From: Ferruginibacter sp. | GTDB taxonomy: Bacteria > Bacteroidota > Bacteroidia > Chitinophagales > Chitinophagaceae | Length of the DNA stretch: 64,000 bases | NCBI GenBank assembly: GCA_028288705.1 | Contig: JAQBNH010000007.1 | Span: 372,001 to 436,000 of the forward strand | Reading direction: 5' to 3' | In this document: positions 1 to 9,251 of the stretch, one piece after another | Layout of the letters: the number at the start of each line of letters is the position of its first letter | Position numbering within the stretch: the stretch's first letter is position 1 | The notes under the pieces: generated by a model | What the model saw: only the letters and a program-made list of their open reading frames with translations | The model's database searches: none | Told to the model about the DNA's origin: nothing | Made by a program: the position numbers and the translations under genes

Positions 1-86
1 AGGTTGGCAGGCAATGGCAAAAGCGTTTGGGCAGATGCCAGCAAAAAGCAGCATGAGCCAATGATTGACGCAATGATATGTTTCAT
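1..86 (-). CDS. N-terminus of a secreted protein, truncated by the window edge
   Basis: Minus-strand ATG at 86 reads MKHIIASIIGSCCFLLASAQTLLPLPAN..., a signal-peptide-like start with no stop before the edge. Confidence 0.55.
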   Translation of the reverse strand, partial: MKHIIASIIGSCCFLLASAQTLLPLPAN

Positions 87-161
87 GTAAATGTTTTTTC
101 AGCAATAAGATCTGCAAACCTTCATCGGAATGGACGTTAATCATCCCCGCAACTTTACCAG

Positions 162-674
162 TTAATTACTCTCCTTTTCTTCTTCCTCGCGGTTGAGGAT
201 ATCCATTTTCATTTTGCAGCGGTCGATATCTTCCTGGTAAGTTTTTATTTTATCGTCATTCACGCAACAGAGAATGGCGAGTTCGTACTGCCGGATAGCA
301 GCAGGAATATTCATCTGCAATTCCTGGCGGATCGCCTGTTTGCCGTAGATCCAGCTTTTTTCCAGCGTAACTACAGTCATGCATTTTTGCAGGTGGCGAT
401 CGAGATCATCATAGCGTTCCAGATCAGTGAGAAACGTAGCATAATGAAAATACGGATGCGGATACAACGGATCGCTTTTGATCGCCGTCACGAAATGGTT
501 TTCGGCCCGTTCGTAATCATCAAACTGCGTTTTAAACAACCAGCCCAGGGAATTATGCGCAGGTGCATGCCGCGGGTCTTCATACAAAATAGACTCACAT
601 TTACGGAATGCATCTACATACATACTGTTCTTAATGTCTGCTTCCGATTCCAGGTATAGTTCGTCGATATTCAT
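162..674 (-). CDS. TPR-like repeat protein
   Basis: 170-aa ORF; 'HAPAHNSLGWLFKTQFDDYERAENHFVTAIKSDPLYPHPYFHYATFL' looks like TPR. Confidence 0.75.
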   Translation of the reverse strand: MNIDELYLESEADIKNSMYVDAFRKCESILYEDPRHAPAHNSLGWLFKTQFDDYERAENHFVTAIKSDPLYPHPYFHYATFLTDLERYDDLDRHLQKCMTVVTLEKSWIYGKQAIRQELQMNIPAAIRQYELAILCCVNDDKIKTYQEDIDRCKMKMDILNREEEEKESN

Positions 675-699
675 GTAAGCTTTTTAAAAGCATGATGCA

Positions 700-1674
700 T
701 TACCAGCCCAGGATCCATGCGAAAATGAGCGGGCACACGATCGTCGCATCGCTTTCAACAATAAATTTGGGTGTACTGATATCCAGTTTGCCCCAGGTGA
801 TTTTTTCATTCGGTACGGCGCCGCTGTAGGAGCCATACGAAGTTGTAGAATCCGACACCTGGCAGAAATAACTCCAGAACGGTACATCATGCCATTCCAG
901 GTCCTGGTACATCATCGGCACCACGCATATCGGGAAATCTCCGGCGATACCACCACCAATCTGGAAAAAACCAACGCCTTTTCCGGAAGAATTATTCCTG
1001 TACCAGTCCGCCAGCCAAACCATATACTCTATTCCACTTTTCATCGTGGTGGCCTTCATTTCATTTTTTATAATATACGAAGCGAAAATATTTCCCATCG
1101 TGCTGTCTTCCCAGCCCGGTACTACGATCGGGATATTCTTCTTTGCTGCTGCGAGCATCCAGCTGTTCTTTGGATCGATCTCGTAGTATTGTTCGAGCAC
1201 ACCGCTTAACAACATTTTGTACATGTATTCGTGCGGAAAATAACGCTCGCCTTTATCATCGGCAACTTTCCATATTTTATGAATATGCTGCTGCAACCGG
1301 CGAAAAGCTTCTTCTTCCGGGATACAGGTATCTGTTACGCGGTTGTAATGATTTTCTAAAAGGTCCCATTCTTCCTGCGGACTAAGATCGCGGTAATTAG
1401 GAACGCGTTTGTAATGGCTATGCGCCACAAGGTTCATAATATCTTCTTCGAGGTTCGCTCCCGTGCAACTGATGATACTTACTTTATCCTGGCGGATCAT
1501 TTCCGCGAGGCTCAGGCCCAGCTCGGCCGTACTCATGGCTCCGGCAAGCGTGATCATCATCTTTCCACCTTCATCGAGGTGCGTCACGTATCCTTTTGCA
1601 GCATCCATCAAAGCAGCTGCATTAAAATGGCGATAGTGATGTTCTATAAAATTAGAAACGGGTCCCTGGCTCAT
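700..1674 (-). CDS. deoxyhypusine synthase family protein
   Basis: 324-aa ORF with DHS-like segments (SCTGANLEEDIMNLVAHSHYKR, GVGFFQIGGGIAGDFPICVVPM, STPKFIVESDATIVCPLIFAWIL). Confidence 0.85.
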   Translation of the reverse strand: MSQGPVSNFIEHHYRHFNAAALMDAAKGYVTHLDEGGKMMITLAGAMSTAELGLSLAEMIRQDKVSIISCTGANLEEDIMNLVAHSHYKRVPNYRDLSPQEEWDLLENHYNRVTDTCIPEEEAFRRLQQHIHKIWKVADDKGERYFPHEYMYKMLLSGVLEQYYEIDPKNSWMLAAAKKNIPIVVPGWEDSTMGNIFASYIIKNEMKATTMKSGIEYMVWLADWYRNNSSGKGVGFFQIGGGIAGDFPICVVPMMYQDLEWHDVPFWSYFCQVSDSTTSYGSYSGAVPNEKITWGKLDISTPKFIVESDATIVCPLIFAWILGW

Positions 1675-1775
1675 GATTGTCGTGTTTAAGAGAACAAAAA
1701 TATGGCTTTTCGCTTAAGCAGAACGTACGCTCCGCAAAGGCTGATTTTTAATGCTAACTTTATTAAAATCTTTGT

Positions 1776-3209
1776 ATGAAAAATTTAATGGTGTTGCTCG
1801 GTTTTCTATCTGCGGCAACATGCACGCGGGCTCAGCAATTAAACGGTACATGGGAAGGAAATATCAGTGTAAAAGAGCAGTTGATCCCGATCATCTTTCA
1901 TCTCAAAACGGACAGTAAAATTTACAAAGCAAGTTTTGATAGTCCTTCACAAAAAGCATTTAATATTCCATGCTCGGGAGTTGAAACAAGAAATGACAGC
2001 ATCATCATTTCAATGGCATCTATCAATGGCAGTTATGCGGGCAAAATAAGCGCTGATGAGCAATCCATGGAAGGCACCTGGAAACAGGGAAATGCAGCCC
2101 TGCCATTAAATATCAGGAAAACATCTGATCAGGCAAACATGCTAACAGCGAAACGGCCGCAAACACCGAAGCCGCCATTCCCTTATACAAGTGAAAACAT
2201 CGAATACAGCAATGCTGATCATACAATTCGTTTTGGTGCGACGATTACCGTGCCGCCGGTAAATAAACCGGGAGAGAAATTCCCGGCCATACTGTTGATC
2301 ACAGGAAGTGGCCAGCAGGACCGTGATGAAAATATCATGGAACACAAACCCTTTGCGATTCTTGCCGACGAGTTCACAAAAAAAGGAATGATCGTTTTGC
2401 GGGTAGATGATCGTGGCATGGGCAAAACGACCGGTAGCTTCAATAAATCTACTTCTGCAGATTTTGCCAATGATGTGGAAGCGGGAATCAACTATTTAAA
2501 AACAAGAACGGATGTGAACCTCCAAAAGATCGGGCTTCTCGGCCACAGCGAAGGCGGGATGATCGCACCAATGGTGGCAGCAAGAAGAAACGATATTGAT
2601 TTTATTATTTTACTGGCAGGCCCGGGTATCCCCATCAACAACCTGATGACGGAACAATATGCTGCAGTGGCAGCAGGGCAAACTTCTTCAAAACTGCTGG
2701 TTAAAGCGGCTTCAGATCTCTATCATACCATTACTACAACCGTGATCAACAATCCCGATTCGGCAGAGATCTATCAGAGAGCGTTGCTGGCAACAGAGGC
2801 CTGGGCCGATACGACGCCGAAAACAATTCTTTCGGCGTTACAACTAACGGACAAGCCTGCCCGCGCGAAATATGTGGCCTCGATGTTGCAAACTTTCATG
2901 GCGCCCTGGTTTCGTTACTTCCTGGCTTACGACCCCCAGGCTAACCTGCGCAAACTACAGAGCAAGGTGCTTGCATTAAATGGCAGCCGCGATATCCAGG
3001 TATTGGCCACTTCCAACCTTGCAGGAATCAAAGCCGCCCTTGAGAAAAGTAAGAGCCCGGCTTATGAAGTGCACGAGATGGCTGGGATGAATCATCTTTT
3101 TCAAACCTGCAAAAAATGTACGGTAACAGAATATGGAGAACTGGAAGAAAGTTTTTCTCCGGAAGCATTGGCATTGATCAGCACCTGGCTTACGAAAAAT
3201 GTATTATAA
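1776..3209 (+). CDS. secreted alpha/beta hydrolase (serine aminopeptidase-like)
   Basis: 477 aa; signal peptide; ITGSGQQDRDE, GHSEGG nucleophile elbow, C-terminal MNHLFQ. Confidence 0.85.
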   Translation: MKNLMVLLGFLSAATCTRAQQLNGTWEGNISVKEQLIPIIFHLKTDSKIYKASFDSPSQKAFNIPCSGVETRNDSIIISMASINGSYAGKISADEQSMEGTWKQGNAALPLNIRKTSDQANMLTAKRPQTPKPPFPYTSENIEYSNADHTIRFGATITVPPVNKPGEKFPAILLITGSGQQDRDENIMEHKPFAILADEFTKKGMIVLRVDDRGMGKTTGSFNKSTSADFANDVEAGINYLKTRTDVNLQKIGLLGHSEGGMIAPMVAARRNDIDFIILLAGPGIPINNLMTEQYAAVAAGQTSSKLLVKAASDLYHTITTTVINNPDSAEIYQRALLATEAWADTTPKTILSALQLTDKPARAKYVASMLQTFMAPWFRYFLAYDPQANLRKLQSKVLALNGSRDIQVLATSNLAGIKAALEKSKSPAYEVHEMAGMNHLFQTCKKCTVTEYGELEESFSPEALALISTWLTKNVL

Positions 3210-3210
3210 A

Positions 3211-3239
3211 AAAAGATCCCGGCCGGGCCGGGATCTTTT
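3211..3239. terminator. bidirectional intrinsic terminator between convergent genes
   Basis: Near-perfect inverted repeat AAAAGATCCCGG-CCGGG-CCGGGATCTTTT. Confidence 0.8.
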
Positions 3240-3242
3240 GTC

Positions 3243-3761
3243 CTAGTAAACGGATCCTACCAATTGTTTTTTCTTAATCCTGTTTTCCACAGCGATATCG
3301 CCGGAAGGTGAACATTTCAGTTGCAGGATTTTCGTTTTGCCTTCGGCATTGAGGTAATAATTTGTTTGCCCTTCGAAGATCAGTTCTGTAACGGAATTTT
3401 CGAGGTTATAGCCCGCCATTTTTTCACTCAGCGCCTGCATCACTTTCAACGGAAGTTGGGAAATATCGAGGCGGCGTGACAAGCCGAGTAATTCTCCCTC
3501 CGGAGAATAAGCTGCGAAAAAATCGTTGTTATTCACTTTAAAATAAGCGAAATACAACCCTTCCTTTTCTTTCCAGGTAATGGCGTCTGCTGTTGAAAAG
3601 TCTTTTAACAGCGATGCGTTGATGGAGTTGGAAACCACGATCCCAACCGTTGGCCTGCTGGGGCTGGTTAGTTCTTCCACGGCTTTATCGCCCGGACCGG
3701 TGAATGCGCTTGCGCTGAATACGATCGCCAATCCGGCGATGATGCTACTGATTTTTTTCAT
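3243..3761 (-). CDS. secreted hypothetical protein
   Basis: 172 aa, signal peptide MKKISSIIAGLAIVFSASAFT; no recognised domain. Confidence 0.65.
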   Translation of the reverse strand: MKKISSIIAGLAIVFSASAFTGPGDKAVEELTSPSRPTVGIVVSNSINASLLKDFSTADAITWKEKEGLYFAYFKVNNNDFFAAYSPEGELLGLSRRLDISQLPLKVMQALSEKMAGYNLENSVTELIFEGQTNYYLNAEGKTKILQLKCSPSGDIAVENRIKKKQLVGSVY

Positions 3762-4053
3762 GACTATACTTTTTACTTTTTTTGGAGAACCACGGCATGG
3801 CGTCTGTGGCTGTTAACGAAGTAAAACTAGTCTGCGCCCCGCCCTTCATCAAGGAAACTATGATGAGATACATCATCTATGAAAGGATTCGTAGATGAAC
3901 GGTAAGCAGACATATATGTATAGTTGATTATAGATAATGTAGCTGCCTGTCAGCAACAGATGGTGAATTTTTCTTAAAGAAATTGTAAAAGAGGTGATGC
4001 TCCTGTTAAAAATTAGCAATGGCGGAAGGTTGCTGATAAAGTTATCTTTAAGC

Positions 4054-4650
4054 ATGAATTATCTCGCCCATGCTTACCTTTCTTTTGCTGATCCGCAGAT
4101 CCTCGTGGGGAATATGATCAGTGATTTTGTAAAAGGAAAAAAGCAATATGACTACCCGGCAAAAATTCATGCGGGAATCAAATTACACCGGGAGATAGAC
4201 AATTTTACAGACAGTCATCCCTCAACAGCCGCGATAAAAGCCTATTTCCGCCCGCAATACCGGCTGTACTCCGGGGCGTTTGCAGATATCGTGTATGATT
4301 ATTTCCTGGCAAATGATGATCAGGAGTTTTTGGAAGTAACGGAATTAATGGATTTTACCCAGGCAACATTTGACCATCTGGAAAAATATCCCGAATGGCT
4401 GGGAGAAAAATTTGGCGGAATGTTTCCTTACATGAAATCGCAGAACTGGCTTTACCATTACCGGGAAGAGCAAGGTATCCAAAAAAGTTTTGAAGGAATG
4501 CGCAGGCGTGCCGCTTACCTGCCCGAAACAACAATCGCATTTGACCTGTTTCGAAAACATAAAAATGAAATGAGCCTGCATTACCGGGAATTTTTTCCTT
4601 CTGTTAAAACTTTCGCCGCTCACACTTTAAACGAGTTGCTGAAAACATGA
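4054..4650 (+). CDS. acyl-carrier-protein phosphodiesterase family (AcpH/DUF479-like)
   Basis: Start moved to ATG 4054: MNYLAHAYLSFADPQILVGNMISDFVKGKK...HREIDNFTDSHP, characteristic AcpH-like N-terminus. Confidence 0.85.
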   Translation: MNYLAHAYLSFADPQILVGNMISDFVKGKKQYDYPAKIHAGIKLHREIDNFTDSHPSTAAIKAYFRPQYRLYSGAFADIVYDYFLANDDQEFLEVTELMDFTQATFDHLEKYPEWLGEKFGGMFPYMKSQNWLYHYREEQGIQKSFEGMRRRAAYLPETTIAFDLFRKHKNEMSLHYREFFPSVKTFAAHTLNELLKT

Positions 4651-4664
4651 TGCACTTATCTTTG
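4636..4664 (+). promoter_or_regulatory. Bacteroidota-type promoter for 4679 CDS
   Basis: TTG (4636-4638), 18 nt, TATCTTTG (4657-4664); matches TTG-N17-23-TAnnTTTG. Confidence 0.55.
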
Positions 4665-4678
4665 AAAAAAAATCATAC

Positions 4679-5242
4679 ATGAAAAATTTGTCGGTGCTTC
4701 TTGTCCTCGCTTTTTGCAGTATTCAATCCGTGTTCGCGCAACCAAAATTGCCCGCCCTGGACAAATCTCCAATGGACATCAGTTTTTACCCGGCCAACTA
4801 CCCTTTATTGAAAATACAGGATAAAGCTTCAGAACCGTTGGTGGCACGCGTGATTTATAGCCGCCCGCAAAAAAACAACCGCGTGATTTTTGGGGACCTG
4901 GTAGAATATGGAAAAGTATGGCGACTGGGCGCCAACGAAGCAACAGAAATTGAATTCTTTCAGAATGTAACCATCAACAACACGAAGGTTAAAAAAGGAC
5001 GTTATACCATCTACACCATTCCAACAGCAGAGAGCTGGACGATCATTTTCAACAAAGAGCTGGAGACCTGGGGTTCATTTAAATATGATGAAAAGAAAGA
5101 CCTGCTGCGTGTTGTAGTGCCGGTAATAAAGCAACCAGAGATCGCAGAAACCTTTTCGATCTATTTCGAAAAAACGGCCGGCGGCTTTACGATGAACAGT
5201 GTTTGGGATGATGTAAAAGTGAGCTTACCCATATCTTTGTAA
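4679..5242 (+). CDS. DUF2911 family secreted protein
   Basis: 187 aa; signal peptide; SPMDISFYPANYP...ARVIYSRPQKNNRVIFGDLVEYGKVWRLGANEATEIEF. Confidence 0.85.
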   Translation: MKNLSVLLVLAFCSIQSVFAQPKLPALDKSPMDISFYPANYPLLKIQDKASEPLVARVIYSRPQKNNRVIFGDLVEYGKVWRLGANEATEIEFFQNVTINNTKVKKGRYTIYTIPTAESWTIIFNKELETWGSFKYDEKKDLLRVVVPVIKQPEIAETFSIYFEKTAGGFTMNSVWDDVKVSLPISL

Positions 5243-5246
5243 TACG

Positions 5247-5894
5247 ATGTTGCCAGTTACCAAAATTTATCGCGCTGCTATATTGTTCAGCTGTTGTGCG
5301 GCACTATACTGCTGTACGCAGAAAAATAGGGCAACCACTACCAATATTATCCCGGATACGATTTCGGCAGCTGCAAAAAATCCTTACGTTGTTTACGATC
5401 AGTCGCCGATGGATATGAGTTATTTCCCGGTGGATTTTCCTTTGCAAAAAATGAATAAGGCAGATACAGGAGAATTGGTCGTTCGCCTGATGTATAGCCG
5501 GCCGCATAAAAAGAACCGCAGTATTTTCGGTAACACAGAAAAAAGCTTGTGCCAGTATGGTAAGGAATGGCGGCTCGGTGCCAATGAAGCTACTGAGATC
5601 GAATTCTTTAAGAACGTGAGCATTGAAGGGCATAACCTGCCAAAAGGTAGTTATGTGTTATACTGCATTCCCTTCCCGGATAAATGGACGATCGTCTTCA
5701 ACAGCAACCTGCACACCTGGGGTTTGCATATGGATAGTTCCAAAGATATTTTTCGGGTAGATATTCCCGTAATGGACCAATCTCCGGCCATCGAAGATTT
5801 TACGATGGTGTTTCAGCCTGCGGCTTACGGCGCTAACCTCGTGATGGCCTGGGATAATACAAAAGCCGAATTGCCCATCGGCTTCGCTAAATAA
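5247..5894 (+). CDS. DUF2911 family lipoprotein-like paralog
   Basis: 215 aa; shares SPMDMSYFPVDFPL...RLMYSRPHKKNRSIFGN...GKEWRLGANEATEIEF with the preceding gene. Confidence 0.85.
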   Translation: MLPVTKIYRAAILFSCCAALYCCTQKNRATTTNIIPDTISAAAKNPYVVYDQSPMDMSYFPVDFPLQKMNKADTGELVVRLMYSRPHKKNRSIFGNTEKSLCQYGKEWRLGANEATEIEFFKNVSIEGHNLPKGSYVLYCIPFPDKWTIVFNSNLHTWGLHMDSSKDIFRVDIPVMDQSPAIEDFTMVFQPAAYGANLVMAWDNTKAELPIGFAK

Positions 5895-5972
5895 CCGCGG
5901 TTTTTAAATTTTCTTTATTCAGTCGCATTGCGGTATTCTAGCTATTTTTGCTGCTCAAATACGCCATATAAA

Positions 5973-7136
5973 ATGAGTGCAGAAAATAATATTTACAAAA
6001 AAGCCGGCACCAGATTCGTTCACGCAGGAGCAACGCCTGACCCAAGTACCGGTGCGATCATGACACCGATTTACCAAACCTCCACTTACGTACAGGAAGC
6101 GCCTGGCGTAAATAAAGGGTATGAATATGCCCGCAGCCAAAACCCTACGCGTAAAGCATTGGAAGATGCACTAGCCATTATTGAAAACGGGAAATTTGGA
6201 CTGGCGTTCAGCAGCGGTGTTGCCGCCACTGATGCGGTCATCAAATTATTAAATCCCGGAGACGAAGTGATCGCTGCCAACGATATGTATGGCGGAACTT
6301 ATCGCTTATTCACAAAAGTTTTCGCTAAGTACGGCATCAAATTTATTTATGTAGATACAACTGATGTGGCCAATATTGAAGCCGCCGTTACTGTTAATAC
6401 AAAATTGATCTGGATAGAAACGCCAACCAACCCGTTGATGAATATCACCGATATTCATGCCGTATCTAAGATCTCAAGGAAAGCGGGCGCCACTTTGTGT
6501 GTTGATAATACTTTCGCTTCACCTTATTTTCAAAATCCCTTGGATCTTGGTGCTGATATCGTGATGCATTCGTCTACAAAATACTTGGGCGGGCATAGCG
6601 ATGTGATTCAGGGTGCATTGGTGATGAATGATGCAAATCTCCGGGAGCAATTATACTTTATTCAGAAAAGCTGCGGCGCTGTTCCCGGCCCGATGGATTG
6701 CTTTCTCGTGTTGCGTGGTATCAAAACCTTGCATGTGCGCATGAAACAACATAATGAAAATGGTTACATGGTCGCGCATTTCCTCCGTAAGCATCCGAAT
6801 GTTGAAAAGGTTTACTGGTGCGGCTTTGCAGATCATCCCAATCACGATATTGCGAAGATCCAGATGCTGGGCTTTGGCGGCATGATGAGCTTCACATTAA
6901 AGGATAACAGTACAGAAGCGGCGAACCGCGTGCTGTCGTCCACCAAACTGTTTGCGTTAGCAGAAAGCCTGGGCGGTGTGGAATCACTGATCAATCATCC
7001 GGCAACCATGACGCATGCAAGTATTCCGCGTGAAGAGCGGATCAAAAACGGCCTGACGGATGGTTTGATTCGTTTAAGTGTTGGGATCGAAGATGCAGAT
7101 GACCTGATCGAAGACCTGAAACAGGCGATCGGCTAA
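5973..7136 (+). CDS. cystathionine gamma-synthase/lyase family PLP enzyme
   Basis: MSAENNIYKKAGTRFVHAGATPDPSTGAIMTPIYQTSTY...HSSTKYLGGHSDVIQGA PLP-lysine motif. Confidence 0.93.
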   Translation: MSAENNIYKKAGTRFVHAGATPDPSTGAIMTPIYQTSTYVQEAPGVNKGYEYARSQNPTRKALEDALAIIENGKFGLAFSSGVAATDAVIKLLNPGDEVIAANDMYGGTYRLFTKVFAKYGIKFIYVDTTDVANIEAAVTVNTKLIWIETPTNPLMNITDIHAVSKISRKAGATLCVDNTFASPYFQNPLDLGADIVMHSSTKYLGGHSDVIQGALVMNDANLREQLYFIQKSCGAVPGPMDCFLVLRGIKTLHVRMKQHNENGYMVAHFLRKHPNVEKVYWCGFADHPNHDIAKIQMLGFGGMMSFTLKDNSTEAANRVLSSTKLFALAESLGGVESLINHPATMTHASIPREERIKNGLTDGLIRLSVGIEDADDLIEDLKQAIG

Positions 7137-7153
7137 GCTTAACCGTTACGCTG

Positions 7154-7927
7154 ATGGATATAAAAAAACTGAAACAATTTTTAGACGAAAAGGTTGATGC
7201 TTATGATCAACCTTTTTTCATTGAGGCAGATCCCGTTTGCATTCCACACCGTTTCACGAAGAAACAGGATATCGAGATCGCAGGTTTTTTTGCCGCTATT
7301 TTTGCCTGGGGAAACCGCACTACCATCATCAATAAGTGTACAGAGCTGATGGCATTGATGGATAATGAACCACATAAATTCTGTTTGACTTATGCTGACG
7401 AAGGGCTGAAGAGACTTATTGGTTTTAAACACCGGACGTTCAATGCAACAGACCTGCTGTATTTCGTGGATTTCTTTCACCGGCATTACCGCGAACATGA
7501 ATCGCTGGAAACGGCGTTTACACAATGGATGAAGCCCGGCGATACGAATACAGAAAATGCGCTCAATGGCTTCTACCAGTATTTTTTTTCGTTGCCCGAC
7601 GTTCCTTCGAGAACGCTCAAACATATCGCGTCGCCGCAAAGGAAATCTGGTTGTAAACGCATTAATATGTTCCTGCGGTGGATGGTGCGGAACGATAATC
7701 GGGGCGTGGATTTCGGCCTCTGGAAAAATATTTCACCGGCACAACTGGTAATCCCGTTAGACCTGCACGTTGCCCGCGTAGCAAGACATTTCAAATTACT
7801 GGAGCGAAAGCAAAACGACTGGATCGCTGCTGTGGAACTCACAGAAAAACTTAAAATATTTGATCCGGCGGATCCGGCAAAATATGATTATGCCTTATTC
7901 GGGTTGGGTGTGTTGGAAAAATATTAA
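7154..7927 (+). CDS. TIGR02757/DUF2400-like family protein
   Basis: 257 aa; DPVCIPHRFTKKQDIEIAGFFAAIFAWGNRTTIINKC...VIPLDLHVARVAR. Confidence 0.75.
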   Translation: MDIKKLKQFLDEKVDAYDQPFFIEADPVCIPHRFTKKQDIEIAGFFAAIFAWGNRTTIINKCTELMALMDNEPHKFCLTYADEGLKRLIGFKHRTFNATDLLYFVDFFHRHYREHESLETAFTQWMKPGDTNTENALNGFYQYFFSLPDVPSRTLKHIASPQRKSGCKRINMFLRWMVRNDNRGVDFGLWKNISPAQLVIPLDLHVARVARHFKLLERKQNDWIAAVELTEKLKIFDPADPAKYDYALFGLGVLEKY

Positions 7928-8189
7928 TTTAGAAAAAACTTCAATGACAAATACAGCCGCATGCTATAGTGGCCTTACCAGCTTACAAAAGTTAGGTTTT
8001 ATGTGGCTAATCAACCTTATAGTCATTCGTGGTATTTATGAATTGATTGCCTGGCTGACACGCGAACGGGGAGAAAAACATCTTTGGCTAAAACGATGAT
8101 CAGTGCAGTAATTTTTACGACAATCTATACCAGCTTCATGTCCTGGAAATTAATCAAACAGCTTTTTAGAACAACGCAAACTGACACTG

Positions 8190-8507
8190 ATGGAACCATT
8201 TGACTGGACGCCCGCGAATATCCTGGAATTTAAGGAAGCAGGGATATTGGTAGATCCACATTTCAGAAGTCAACTTGCGGCTTTTGTAAATGACCTGATC
8301 CTTCATCATTTCGACCAGCTTGTCTGGCTTTTGTATCGCATAGATGTCAGCGAAAAAAAACTGACGACACTCCTGGCATCCACGCCGAAAGAAGATGCGG
8401 GCCAGCTGATCGCGGACATGATCATCAGCCGGCAACTGGAAAAAATAAAATCCCGGCAGGAAAACCGCCGGGATACAAATAATATTAGTGAAGAAGAAAG
8501 CTGGTGA
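8190..8507 (+). CDS. small hypothetical protein
   Basis: 105-aa ORF abutting the convergent gene; soluble, charged C-terminus. Confidence 0.6.
   Translation: MEPFDWTPANILEFKEAGILVDPHFRSQLAAFVNDLILHHFDQLVWLLYRIDVSEKKLTTLLASTPKEDAGQLIADMIISRQLEKIKSRQENRRDTNNISEEESW
8440..8473 (-). terminator. putative intrinsic terminator for the 8508-9167 gene, inside the 3' end of the opposing CDS
   Basis: Minus strand reads TCCCGGC-loop-GCCGGGA then TTTTATTTTTT. Confidence 0.55.
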
Positions 8508-9167
8508 TTATTTGAACATCAATTTTTTCACCTCTTCCTGGTTATCTTTTTCTTTTTTGAGATCGAACATCGTTCCAAATACATGATCCCATAAAGTACT
8601 GCTGACACCGAAGCCCATATCGGTATGTTTGTAATGGTGCAGATGATGATTGCGCCATAATCCTTTCATCCATTTAAACGGCGGGTTCCAGGCGTGGATC
8701 GCATAATGCATACTTCCATATACAAGATATCCCAGCATAAAGCCCGGGAAAAAAGGGAAGGCAAAATCTCCCAGGATCAATGTAAAAACTAAAAAGAAAA
8801 GCGACGCGATGATCAGGCTGGGCACTGCAGGCATAAATAAACGCTCTTTATCCCGCGGATATTCGTGGTGATTGCCATGCAAAACATAATTGATCCGTTT
8901 GCCACGCTCAGTTTCCGGGTGATGATGGAATGCGAAACGATGTAAAATATATTCCATCAGTGTCCAGAAAAATACACCCCCTAAAAATATCAGGCCTGTA
9001 TTAAGCGTACTGTATCCTTTTACAGAAACACTGTAGTAAGGCAGTAAAATCAATACCGGCAGGTACATCCCCCAGATTACCAGCGGATGTGTTTTAGTGA
9101 GATATTCCAGGTAATTGTTCTTAAACAACTGCGCCTGACCTTTATTATGAATTTTTTGAAATTCCAT
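8508..9167 (-). CDS. fatty acid hydroxylase / sterol desaturase family membrane protein
   Basis: 219 aa; histidine boxes HRFAFHHH, HGNHHEYP, HHLHHY; several TM segments. Confidence 0.88.
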   Translation of the reverse strand: MEFQKIHNKGQAQLFKNNYLEYLTKTHPLVIWGMYLPVLILLPYYSVSVKGYSTLNTGLIFLGGVFFWTLMEYILHRFAFHHHPETERGKRINYVLHGNHHEYPRDKERLFMPAVPSLIIASLFFLVFTLILGDFAFPFFPGFMLGYLVYGSMHYAIHAWNPPFKWMKGLWRNHHLHHYKHTDMGFGVSSTLWDHVFGTMFDLKKEKDNQEEVKKLMFK

Positions 9168-9251
9168 GAAGCCTCAATTTGTATTACAAATATACTAAAT
9201 CATTTTTTTTAGCTGTTAGTGTAATGCTAAATTTGCCAGATAACGCGACAC

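Noticed and set aside
5229-5242. TATCTTTG at the end of the first DUF2911 gene as a promoter for the second
   Set aside because: The nearest upstream TTG is 26 nt away, outside the usual spacing, and the bases are constrained by coding.
7181-7639. Antisense ORFs over clear genes (also 10573-10977, 10724-11182, 32564-33067, 41007-41420)
   Set aside because: Each lies wholly opposite a well-supported CDS and shows no protein-like family features.
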